Source: Mesorhizobium sp. (GTDB lineage: Bacteria > Pseudomonadota > Alphaproteobacteria > Rhizobiales > Rhizobiaceae). Taken from it: 6,001 bases of DNA. Shown here piece after piece: positions 1-6,001 of this stretch (the stretch's first letter is position 1; every line of letters starts with the position of its first letter). The stretch covers positions 1-6,001 of the forward strand of contig JAUYMV010000744.1 of the NCBI GenBank assembly GCA_030698645.1, given 5' to 3'. A program made the translations under genes and the position numbers. The notes under the pieces were generated by a model that searched no databases, was not told the DNA's origin, and worked only from the letters and a program-made list of their open reading frames with translations.

Positions 1-789
1 GGCTTCGGCTGGCAGGCCGGCGCGGCGCATCACCACGTTGCCCGGCTCCACGAAGGCGATGTATTCGCTGGCGGGATTGGCCATCTCGGCGTGGCCCAGG
101 CGGATGAATTCGTCGATGTAGAACTGGTAGTTGGTGAACAGGACGAAGTTCTGGAAGTGGTTGGGGCTGGTCGCGGTGTAATGCGACAGGCGGTGCAGCG
201 AATAGTCGATGCGCTGCGCGGTGAACGGCGCCAGCGGCATCGGCTCGCCCGGCGCCGGCTCGTAGGTGCCGTTGGCGATCAGATCGTCGGTGGCGGTCAG
301 GTCGGGCACGTCGAAGATGTCGCGCAGCGGTCGCTTGATGAGATCGGCGATCGAGCCGTCGACATGGGTGCCTTCGAGGAAGGCGAAATGCAGCGGGATC
401 GGCGTCTCGGACTCCGAGACCGTGATCGGCACGCCGTGATTGCGCATGATCAGCGCGAGCTGGTCGACGAGGTAGGTCTCGAACAGGTCCGGCCGCGTGA
501 TCGTCGTGGAATAATGGCCGGGCAGGTGCATGTGGCCATAGGCATAGCGCGAATCGATCTGCGCGAAGGACTGCGTGAAGACGCCGACCTCGGGGTAATA
601 GGCGCGAAAGCGCTGCGAGGGGCCTTGCGTCGGCAGGCTGGCGAAGGAGTTGCGCAGGAATTCCGTGTTGCGGCTGTAAAGCGCCTTCAGCGCCTGCACC
701 GCCTCGGTGGCGTCGGTGAAGCTTTGCCGGGCGAAAGGCTCCGGGCGAACGACGGTATCGATGACTTCGGGATAGATTCTCTTTTCCAT
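1..789 (-). CDS. amn: AMP nucleosidase, N-terminal half (runs off left edge)
   Basis: AMP nucleosidase hydrolyses AMP to adenine and ribose 5-phosphate in the cytoplasm, as part of purine salvage and adenylate control. The 263 visible residues are the N-terminal domain specific to this family. Recognised stretches are HYSTTITRPDLFETYL (residues 92-107), RIDYSLHRLSHYT (193-205) and HFQNFVLFTNYQFYIDEF (211-228), which match from memory the E. coli Amn segments TTTITRP, DFSLARLRHYTG and HFQPFVLFTNY. E. coli Amn is about 484 residues, so roughly 220 residues, including the C-terminal phosphorylase-like catalytic domain, lie beyond position 1. The start is the ATG at 787-789, because an in-frame TAA lies three codons upstream. 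There is no Shine-Dalgarno sequence before it, but TATAAT sits six bases upstream. The gene follows two small genes on the same strand and probably has its own promoter. Family is confident; integrity of the missing half is unknown. Confidence 0.93.
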   Translation of the reverse strand, partial: MEKRIYPEVIDTVVRPEPFARQSFTDATEAVQALKALYSRNTEFLRNSFASLPTQGPSQRFRAYYPEVGVFTQSFAQIDSRYAYGHMHLPGHYSTTITRPDLFETYLVDQLALIMRNHGVPITVSESETPIPLHFAFLEGTHVDGSIADLIKRPLRDIFDVPDLTATDDLIANGTYEPAPGEPMPLAPFTAQRIDYSLHRLSHYTATSPNHFQNFVLFTNYQFYIDEFIRLGHAEMANPASEYIAFVEPGNVVMRRAGLPAEA

Positions 790-794
790 GCACC

Positions 795-800
795 ATTATA
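795..800 (-). promoter_or_regulatory. Perfect TATAAT -10 box six bases from the amn ATG
   Basis: The minus strand reads TATAAT at 800-795, then six bases, then the A of the amn ATG at 789. That places the expected transcription start on, or one base from, the start codon. The -35 region with a 17-base spacer (818-823, reading TCCCAA) does not resemble TTGACA. A TG lies two bases before the hexamer instead of the one base of a canonical extended -10. The perfect hexamer and the absence of an SD together suggest a leaderless transcript. The weak -35 keeps confidence moderate. Confidence 0.45.
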
Positions 801-856
801 GGCATTCGGTGTGACGCTTGGGAGAGGGCCGGCGCCGAATTCTGCCTATTCTGGCG

Positions 857-1081
857 TCATTGGGTGCGCTGCAGACCCATCGCGAGGACAAATCCCATGC
901 CATTCGGCGTCGCGAGGTCGCCGCCGACCAGAATGACGCCCGAGCGGCCCGAATCCCATGCCGCGCCGCTGGCGCCGACCGACAGCACCGGCAGGCCGAC
1001 CAGCAGGGACAGGACGACAAGGCGCGGCAGCATGCGCAATGTCTGCTTCAGGGAATGGCGGGTGTCACGCATCGGCTTCAT
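857..1081 (-). CDS. Small hypothetical protein with N-terminal signal or anchor segment
   Basis: I do not recognise this 74-residue protein. It has a basic N-terminus (R5, R9, K12, R16, R20), a hydrophobic run at about residues 21-36 (LVVLSLLVGLPVLSVG), and an ASGA-A site near residue 40 that could be a signal peptidase I cleavage site. That would leave a mature Gly-rich tail of about 34 residues. Third codon positions are mostly G or C, as in the neighbouring real genes, while the opposite-strand reading over the same bases gives an unnatural Arg/Gln/Ala-rich product. The start is uncertain: ATG at 1081 or, in frame, at 1072; neither has a good ribosome-binding site. It lies 33 bases downstream of another small gene on the same strand, so the two are probably co-transcribed. 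A non-coding interpretation cannot be excluded. Confidence 0.5.
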   Translation of the reverse strand: MKPMRDTRHSLKQTLRMLPRLVVLSLLVGLPVLSVGASGAAWDSGRSGVILVGGDLATPNGMGFVLAMGLQRTQ

Positions 1082-1091
1082 CTCATCTGGC

Positions 1092-1108
1092 GGCCGCCAG
1101 TGGCGGCC
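1092..1108 (-). repeat. GC-rich hairpin between the two small genes
   Basis: GGCCGCC (1092-1098) and GGCGGCC (1102-1108) form a 7-bp stem with a 3-base loop in the 33-base gap between the two small genes. On the minus strand there is no U-run after it, so it is not an intrinsic terminator. It lies just upstream of the start of the 74-residue ORF and could affect its translation or mRNA processing; that role is inference. Confidence 0.4.
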
Positions 1109-1114
1109 ATGTCA

Positions 1115-1276
1115 TCAATAGGTATGCGGGCAGCGGATGCCCTGATCGAGCGCGCAGGGGACGATCTTGCCTGGCCGCCAGTGCCGTTCGCGGCCGGCCT
1201 CCGCCACCAGGATGGCAAAACCCATCCCGAACAGGATGGTGAGCAGGCTGACGATGGCGAAGCGGCGGGCGAGCAT
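1115..1276 (-). CDS. Small hypothetical membrane-anchored protein, 53 aa
   Basis: I cannot assign this protein to a named family. It has a short basic head (MLARR), one hydrophobic segment at about residues 7-25 (AIVSLLTILFGMGFAILVA), and a 28-residue basic tail with two cysteines (C41 and C49) in a P-C-x7-C-P arrangement. With the segment acting as an N-terminal anchor, the tail would be periplasmic and the cysteines could form a disulfide. The start is the ATG at 1274-1276, not the in-frame ATG at 1306: minus-strand GAGGAAC lies six bases before it and no comparable SD precedes the longer form. Codon third positions are almost all G or C, which supports coding. Its neighbour 33 bases downstream also carries an N-terminal hydrophobic segment, so the two may form a small envelope operon. 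Confidence 0.65.
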   Translation of the reverse strand: MLARRFAIVSLLTILFGMGFAILVAEAGRERHWRPGKIVPCALDQGIRCPHTY

Positions 1277-1282
1277 GGTGTC

Positions 1283-1304
1283 GTTCCTCTGTCGTGCGAG
1301 GAAC
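1283..1304 (-). promoter_or_regulatory. Hairpin enclosing the ribosome-binding site of the 53-aa gene
   Basis: GTTCCTC (1283-1289) and GAGGAAC (1298-1304) are perfect 7-base inverted repeats around an 8-base loop. In the minus-strand RNA the 3' arm, GAGGAAC, is the SD of the gene starting at 1276, six bases from the ATG. Folding would hide the SD, as in many translational switches and RNA thermometers. Pairing is seen directly; a regulatory function is inference. Confidence 0.5.
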
Positions 1305-1317
1305 ATGCGCCATCGGC

Positions 1318-1358
1318 ACTGAACCGGCCCTGAGAGGCGCGTTCATGCAGGGTTCAGT
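1318..1358. repeat. Inverted repeat ACTGAACC...GGTTCAGT
   Basis: ACTGAACC (1318-1325) and GGTTCAGT (1351-1358) are perfect 8-base inverted arms 25 bases apart, about 42-82 bases upstream of the 53-aa gene start. An alternative inner pairing, CCCTG (1328-1332) with CAGGG (1348-1352), shares bases with the right arm. It could be an operator pair or part of a structured leader. No regulator is recognised. Confidence 0.35.
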
Positions 1359-1466
1359 TGTGTGGACGGGAGATTAACGCGGCGCGCGGCTCACCGGTGC
1401 GTTGCCGAGATGCGCCTTCGCCACGGCGGTGACACGATGGCTTGGTCGTCAGGCGATGGAAGCAAG

Positions 1467-1500
1467 AAAGCCCGCGCGGAGCGAACTCCGCGCGGGCTTT
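1467..1500 (-). terminator. Strong intrinsic terminator after the DUF2147 gene
   Basis: AAAGCCCGCGCGGAG (1467-1481) and its exact complement (1486-1500) make a perfect 15-bp stem with a 4-base loop. On the minus strand the loop reads TTCG and the stem is followed by TTTCTTGCTT, a moderately T-rich tail. It lies 26 bases past the stop codon of the DUF2147-type gene (stop at 1526), so it most likely ends that transcript and insulates the small genes beyond. The plus-strand tail (TTTCGGTTGT) is weaker, and no plus-strand gene ends here. Confidence 0.9.
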
Positions 1501-1525
1501 CGGTTGTCTGCGGCCGAAGCCGGGA

Positions 1526-1870
1526 CTACATCTTCTTCCAGTTCTGCGTCTTGCAGATCAGGCCGCCGAACACGCAGCCGCTCATCTTCATCGCGCCGCC
1601 CGAAATCGTAGCCTTGCCCTTGTAGGTCTTGTCGTCGGCCGGATCGGTGATTGAGCCGGCATATTTTCCGCCGCCGCTGGCCGTCATCTTGCCGATGCTC
1701 TTGCCCGCATGCTTGCCGGTCTTGAGCGTGATGCAATAGGCACCGCCGCAGGCGCCGATCGCGGCGGTTTCGCCGCTCTGCGTCTTCCAGTTGCCCTCGA
1801 TCGCGTCGGCAAAGGCCATGCCGGCCATCATGACGGTCGCTGCGGCAGCCATAGAAATCATTCGAAGCAT
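1526..1870 (-). CDS. Secreted DUF2147-type protein
   Basis: This is a 114-residue exported protein of unknown function resembling DUF2147, a family of small periplasmic proteins. Residues 1-21 (ending AGMAFA) are a classic signal peptide, giving a mature start DAIEGNWKTQSG. Family-like features in order are the G-x-W at 26-28 just after cleavage, a central G-S-I-T-D-P segment with KTYKG (72-86), and the terminal KTQNWKK (107-113). Four cysteines in the mature protein, in two pairs (CGGAYC at 41-46 and CVFGGLIC at 99-106), suggest two disulfides in the periplasm. The start is decided by an excellent AGGAGGA six bases upstream. It is probably monocistronic, with a terminator 26 bases downstream and its own upstream region. 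The length is slightly shorter than the usual family size. Family assignment is from motif memory, not a search. Confidence 0.85.
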   Translation of the reverse strand: MLRMISMAAAATVMMAGMAFADAIEGNWKTQSGETAAIGACGGAYCITLKTGKHAGKSIGKMTASGGGKYAGSITDPADDKTYKGKATISGGAMKMSGCVFGGLICKTQNWKKM

Positions 1871-1875
1871 GTTGA

Positions 1876-1882
1876 TCCTCCT
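1876..1882 (-). promoter_or_regulatory. Ribosome-binding site AGGAGGA
   Basis: The minus strand reads AGGAGGA at 1882-1876, the full anti-16S complement, with optimal spacing to the ATG at 1870. It fixes the DUF2147 gene start and predicts efficient translation. Confidence 0.88.
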
Positions 1883-1927
1883 GGCGTATCCCCGGCGGTG
1901 GACTGGTTCCTCCCGTCCACATGCGCC

Positions 1928-1947
1928 TTACGCGAACGTCAACGTAA
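1928..1947. promoter_or_regulatory. ACGT-rich 20-bp quasi-palindrome, candidate operator
   Basis: The sequence is TTACG-CGA-ACGT-CAA-CGTAA: outer arms TTACG/CGTAA and a central ACGT are symmetric (7 of 10 base pairs). The minus strand carries TTGACG (1942-1937) inside it, a possible -35 for the DUF2147 gene that starts 58 bases away, although no good -10 is seen 17 bases further on. MerR-family regulators bind long palindromes in promoter spacers, and the ACG pattern reminds me of LiuR-type sites for branched-chain amino acid catabolism. That resemblance is from memory and untested. Confidence 0.4.
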
Positions 1948-2273
1948 TACAGCATTCGACAAAACGGAAGCGGGTGCGCCGGTGGTTTTGTCGGCATTTT
2001 TCGCATGCGGGAGCGACCTTGCGGAAGGTGTCCGGCCGCCTTTCCGGACCGTTCGGCAGACTTGCCGGAGGCGCCGAACCTGTCCCGTGGTTAGCGGAGT
2101 CTTTCAACCGCTCGTCCGCATTTTATCGGCTTTTCGCGCGGATCGCCGGAAACGCAGTGCCTTCGATGCTTAACGGAATCTCGCGTTTACGTCTTGTTTT
2201 AGCTTTGTTTTCTTCAAGTTAAGCACGCCTGTTCACGCCGGATTCAAGCCTGCCCGCCATTCTCCAGACCACA
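1948..2273. other. Intergenic region with no convincing gene
   Basis: Together with 1871-1947 and the Sel1 leader this forms a 464-base gap between divergent genes. Open frames across it give compositionally odd products without SD or recognisable domains. One 7-bp inverted repeat, GTTCGGC (2051-2057) with GCCGAAC (2073-2079), is visible. The stretch 2180-2222 is clearly richer in T and A than its surroundings and probably holds the promoter of the plus-strand Sel1 gene; the best sigma-70 reading is TTGTTT (2194-2199) with AGTTAA (2217-2222) at 17-base spacing, which is weak. I see no tRNA or known structured RNA, but a small RNA cannot be excluded. Confidence 0.5.
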
Positions 2274-2312
2274 GGAGGCGCTGCCGGAAACGACGACACA
2301 CCGACAGCCTCC
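2274..2312 (+). promoter_or_regulatory. Leader hairpin upstream of the Sel1 gene
   Basis: GGAG (2274-2277) pairs with CTCC (2309-2312), GCTG (2280-2283) with CAGC (2305-2308), and CGG (2285-2287) with CCG (2301-2303), with a two-base bulge and one C-A mismatch. The 5' arm includes a perfect AGGAGG (2273-2278) that is not followed by a usable start codon. The real SD (2323-2328) lies 11 bases past the stem. It may be a decoy, a regulatory leader or chance. Confidence 0.3.
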
Positions 2313-2322
2313 AGCGAGATAC

Positions 2323-2328
2323 AGGGGA
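2323..2328 (+). promoter_or_regulatory. Ribosome-binding site AGGGGA of the Sel1 gene
   Basis: AGGGGA lies six bases before the ATG at 2335 and selects that start for the Sel1-repeat gene. Confidence 0.75.
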
Positions 2329-2334
2329 CGAAAA

Positions 2335-2601
2335 ATGGCACGTTTTGAAATGCTTGAAGCTGGTTTCGGCTCGATGGGCGCCAATGCGCAGGCCGACATC
2401 CTTTTCGAACTGGGCATGATGTATGCGACCGGCCGCGACTGCGAACCGGATCCGGTGGCGGCCCACAAATGGTTCAACATCGCGGCGATCAAGGGTTCGT
2501 CCCGCGCCGCCGAACTGCGCGCCGAGATGGCCGCCGTCATGTCCAAGCAGGATATCGCCAAGGCGCTTCGCGACGCCCGCGAATGGATGACCATGCACTG
2601 A
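2335..2601 (+). CDS. Small Sel1-repeat protein
   Basis: This 88-residue protein contains a single Sel1-like (TPR-related) helical repeat at about residues 20-55: ADILFELGMMYATGRD, then a short acidic/proline linker, then AAHKWFNIAAIKGS. These are the family-typical L-G-x-M-Y-x-x-G-R and A-x-x-W-F-x-x-A-A positions. A charged amphipathic helix follows to the C-terminus (AKALRDAREWMTMH). There is no signal peptide, so it is predicted to be cytosolic. Sel1 repeats mediate protein contacts, but the partner is unknown. Short proteins of this form are, from memory, common and conserved in rhizobia and relatives, so it is probably a real core gene. It is the only plus-strand gene in the window and stands alone, with a long AT-richer leader before it and an intrinsic terminator about 110 bases after its stop. 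The start has a good SD. Confidence 0.92.
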   Translation: MARFEMLEAGFGSMGANAQADILFELGMMYATGRDCEPDPVAAHKWFNIAAIKGSSRAAELRAEMAAVMSKQDIAKALRDAREWMTMH

Positions 2602-2710
2602 GATTTCCGCCGACGCGCGCCGACCGAGCCCGCTCCAACGGGCAAGGCGCCACCGGCAGTCAGGGAGAGCGCAGCGCGGGGGCGGGGGTCCGACGCGCTG
2701 CGTATCGGAA

Positions 2711-2749
2711 GGCCGCGACCGGCGGGGACAAAGCCGGCGCGGCCTTTTT
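2711..2749 (+). terminator. Intrinsic terminator of the Sel1 gene
   Basis: GGCCGCGACCGGC (2711-2723) pairs with GCCGGCGCGGCC (2733-2744) as a 12-bp stem with one bulged A and a 9-base loop, followed directly by TTTTT (2745-2749). This is a textbook plus-strand terminator. Its T run overlaps the stop codon of the convergent higA gene (2748-2750), so the two transcription units meet tail to tail. It has no T run in the minus direction. Confidence 0.9.
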
Positions 2750-3047
2750 ATTCCGCAGCGATCGGAATGATGCGCTTTTCCGTTTCTGCCCAGTCCCCGG
2801 CGCGCAACCGCCGCAGATCGTAAGCTGCCTGAAGATTCAGCCACATCTCCGGCGATGTGTTGAGATAGCGCCCCAGCCGCAGCGCCGTGTCCGCGGTGAT
2901 TGCCCGCTCACCCTTGATGATGGCGGCAATCCTGCTCACCGGCACCTCCATGCGGCGAGCCAACTCATTCTGCGAGATTCCGAGCGGCAGGAGGAATTCC
3001 TCAAGCAGGATTTCGCCTGGCGGAATAGGGTCCAGTTTCGCTGTCAT
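2748..3047 (-). CDS. higA: HigA-type antitoxin, HTH DNA-binding
   Basis: This is the 99-residue antitoxin of a HigBA type II pair: it binds and neutralises the HigB RNase and represses its own promoter. Family signature from the N-terminus: P-I-P-P-G-E-I-L-L-E-E-F (7-18), then an XRE/Cro helix-turn-helix at about 23-45 (GISQNELARRMEVPVSRIAA), then the diagnostic KGERAITADTALRLGRY (45-61) and NTSPEMWLNLQAAYDL (63-78). The length is normal and all motifs look intact. The start is the ATG at 3045-3047: GAGGA lies seven bases upstream and overlaps the higB stop codon, so translation is probably coupled. Longer in-frame forms run back into higB and are not credible. As usual for higBA, the toxin gene comes first, here with a 10-base gap. 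Confidence 0.95.
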   Translation of the reverse strand: MTAKLDPIPPGEILLEEFLLPLGISQNELARRMEVPVSRIAAIIKGERAITADTALRLGRYLNTSPEMWLNLQAAYDLRRLRAGDWAETEKRIIPIAAE

Positions 3048-3057
3048 GGCGTAGTCC

Positions 3058-3336
3058 TCAGTGATAATCGACGATCTCCACATCTTCGGCGCCGCCCGCC
3101 GACCAGACGAAGCATAACCGGAACTGATCGTTGATACGAATGCTGTGCTGGCCGTTGCGGTCACCCTTCAGTCGTTCGAGGCGGTTTACGGGCGGCACGC
3201 CAGATCGTCCAGCGACCTCGCTGCATCCAGCAGTAAAAAGTTTCCGCCGGGCGGGCCGTTCAAATCCTGAGAACCTCCGAACCCGTTCGTCGTGAAACAG
3301 TCGTTCCGTATCCCTGTCGGCGAATGACCGGATCAT
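3058..3336 (-). CDS. higB: HigB-type toxin with an internal frame-compensated segment
   Basis: HigB toxins are RelE-superfamily, ribosome-dependent mRNA endonucleases. This 92-residue protein has the normal length and conserved ends: MIRSFADRDTERLF at the start, LKGDRNGQHSIRIN (56-69), QFRLCF (71-76) and the terminal VEIVDYH (86-92) with the D-Y-H tail. Residues 34-46 (FTAGCSEVAGRSG) do not fit the family. The +1 frame over the same bases reads LLLDAARSLDDL, the expected helix before the V-P-P motif. One extra T in the run at 3235-3239 and one lost base near 3198-3201 explain this, leaving the rest in frame. Activity may therefore be reduced or lost; two sequencing errors are the alternative. 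The start is the ATG at 3334-3336, matching family length; an in-frame ATG at 3361-3363 lies inside the operator palindrome and is unlikely. There is no clear SD. Confidence 0.92.
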   Translation of the reverse strand: MIRSFADRDTERLFHDERVRRFSGFERPARRKLFTAGCSEVAGRSGVPPVNRLERLKGDRNGQHSIRINDQFRLCFVWSAGGAEDVEIVDYH

Positions 3337-3342
3337 GCCCGA

Positions 3343-3371
3343 AGAACATCGCAAGCCGGCCATTCCGTCAA
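3343..3371 (-). promoter_or_regulatory. Candidate higBA promoter
   Basis: The minus strand has TTGACG (3371-3366) and TGTTCT (3348-3343) with a 17-base spacer. The -10 ends six bases before the A of the higB ATG, so transcription may begin at the start codon, consistent with the lack of an SD. The -35 lies inside the adjoining palindrome, a natural arrangement for autorepression. The -10 matches only part of the TATAAT consensus. Confidence 0.5.
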
Positions 3372-3379
3372 ACGGAATG
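3361..3379. promoter_or_regulatory. Palindromic operator upstream of higBA
   Basis: CATTCCGT (3361-3368) and ACGGAATG (3372-3379) are perfect 8-base inverted arms around CAA. The site begins 25 bases upstream of the higB start, overlaps the candidate -35 box, and ends six bases from the yitT stop. HTH antitoxins of this family bind short palindromes in their own promoter, so this is the likely HigA/HigBA operator; binding is inferred. Confidence 0.65.
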
Positions 3380-3384
3380 CTGCC

Positions 3385-3999
3385 TCAACTCATCCCGACA
3401 TAGCGCCCCGGGCGGTGGTTGATCGCCAGGATCAGATTGATCACCACGGCGCCGATCAGCGACAGCGCCACCTTGTCGAGCGGCAGGACGAAACACGCCG
3501 CGACGAGGATCGCCAGATCGACGCCGAGCTGGAAGTAGCCGGCGCGCACGAGGCCGCGGTCCTGCAGGTAGACGGCGAGGATGTTGAGGCCGCCGAGCCC
3601 GGCGCGATGGCGAAACAGGATGAGCAGGCCGATGCCGATCAGCCCGCCGCCCGACACCGCCGCATAGATTGGGTCCAGATACTCGAACGAGATCCACATC
3701 GGCGTCAGCCGAGAGAACAGCGAAACGAGCGCCACGGCGGCGAAGGTGCGCAGCGTGAACGGCCAGCCCATGCGGTGGATGGCGAGAATGTAGAACGGCA
3801 GATTGATGACGAAGAAGATCGGTCCGAAGCCGTAGCCGCTCGCGTAGGAGAGCAGCAGCGAGACGCCGGCAACGCCGCCGACGGCCAGCATTGCATGGGT
3901 GTAGAGCGTCAGCCCGAGTGCTGCCAGCAGCGTGCCGAGCAGGAGCGCGAGCATGTCCTCGTAGAAACGGTGGCGCTGGACGGCGTCAGGTTCGGCCAT
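3385..3999 (-). CDS. YitT-family membrane protein
   Basis: This 204-residue integral membrane protein has about six hydrophobic segments (roughly residues 16-36, 39-76 as a re-entrant or paired stretch, 83-97, 109-129, 156-173 and 177-194). YitT-type (DUF161) signatures are GGVAGVSLLLSY (41-52), FGPIFFVINLPFY (58-70) and the glycine-rich AGLGGLNILAVYLQD (133-147). Firmicute YitT proteins are about 280-290 residues with a cytosolic C-terminal DUF2179 domain; this one lacks it, as is usual for short proteobacterial versions. The transport substrate, if any, is unknown. The start chosen is the ATG at 3997-3999, preceded four bases upstream by AAGGA; a longer form would need a TTG at 4059 with no SD and a Pro-rich, unlikely N-terminus. 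It lies 70 bases after the carboxylase stop with no terminator between, so co-transcription is plausible. Confidence 0.88.
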   Translation of the reverse strand: MAEPDAVQRHRFYEDMLALLLGTLLAALGLTLYTHAMLAVGGVAGVSLLLSYASGYGFGPIFFVINLPFYILAIHRMGWPFTLRTFAAVALVSLFSRLTPMWISFEYLDPIYAAVSGGGLIGIGLLILFRHRAGLGGLNILAVYLQDRGLVRAGYFQLGVDLAILVAACFVLPLDKVALSLIGAVVINLILAINHRPGRYVGMS

Positions 4000-4069
4000 G
4001 CGGTCCTTCACGGGGTGGGCTGGAGGAGGACGGTTAGCGTGCGGCGCCGCGACAGGCAATCTCGCAAGA

Positions 4070-6001
<1,932 letters not shown>

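Noticed and set aside
91..801. Plus-strand open frame of 236 codons opposite amn
   Set aside because: Its product is Arg/Glu/Gly/Val-rich and antisense to a clearly recognised AMP nucleosidase, so it is a GC-driven shadow frame.
804..840. Inverted repeat ATTCGG (804-809) and CCGAAT (835-840) upstream of the amn -10
   Set aside because: Only six bases per arm at a 25-base spacing is expected by chance in a window of this size.
818..1333. Plus-strand open frame of 171 codons opposite the two small genes
   Set aside because: It has no SD and an unnatural composition; the minus-strand frames have better codon use, hydrophobic segments and, for one of them, a good SD.
2175..2198. EcfG/RpoE2-type general stress promoter (GGAAT, N16, GTT) before the Sel1 gene
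   Set aside because: The -35 has a mismatch from GGAAC and the spacing to the full CGTT element is off by one, so it is not better than chance.
3048..3164. N-terminal extension of HigA to 138 residues
   Set aside because: The extra 39 codons overlap higB out of frame and resemble no antitoxin; the internal ATG at 3047 has an SD and gives the family length.
3385..4059. Longer YitT form starting at 4059
   Set aside because: It needs a TTG start without an SD and adds a Pro-rich, unlikely 20-residue head; the ATG at 3999 has AAGGA at suitable spacing.

Overview
This is a GC-rich (by eye above 60%) chromosomal window from an alphaproteobacterium, most likely a Hyphomicrobiales member close to Mesorhizobium, Aminobacter or Phyllobacterium. 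That assignment is an inference from protein style: a rhizobial-type AMP nucleosidase, a one-repeat Sel1 protein, a short YitT membrane protein and a rhizobial-style methylcrotonyl-CoA carboxylase alpha chain. Both edges cut through genes: the left edge removes the C-terminal half of amn and the right edge removes the first few codons of the carboxylase.

Layout, left to right. Positions 1-789 (minus) hold the N-terminal half of AMP nucleosidase, with a perfect TATAAT six bases before its ATG. Positions 857-1276 (minus) hold two small, closely spaced, unrecognised genes with one hydrophobic segment each; the upstream one has its ribosome-binding site inside a 7-bp hairpin. A perfect 15-bp terminator (1467-1500) separates them from a secreted DUF2147-type protein (1526-1870, minus). 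A 464-base gap (1871-2334) follows. It contains an ACGT-rich quasi-palindrome and the leader of the only plus-strand gene, a Sel1-repeat protein (2335-2601), which ends at a strong intrinsic terminator (2711-2749).

The right half is read entirely on the minus strand: the carboxylase alpha subunit (4070 to the right edge), then a YitT-family membrane protein (3385-3999), then a HigBA toxin-antitoxin pair (toxin 3058-3336, antitoxin 2748-3047). HigBA has its own likely promoter and a perfect 8-bp-arm palindrome just downstream of the yitT stop codon.

The most notable observation is in higB. A 13-residue internal stretch is out of register with the rest of the toxin. The +1 frame over the same bases spells the family-typical helix (LLLDAARSLDDL). 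A +1 slip in a T run and a 1-base loss about 36 bases downstream appear to have cancelled each other, leaving a full-length toxin with a scrambled internal segment. I see no wholly new multi-gene system. The other items of interest are regulatory: two candidate leaderless starts, an SD-sequestering hairpin, and palindromic operators.
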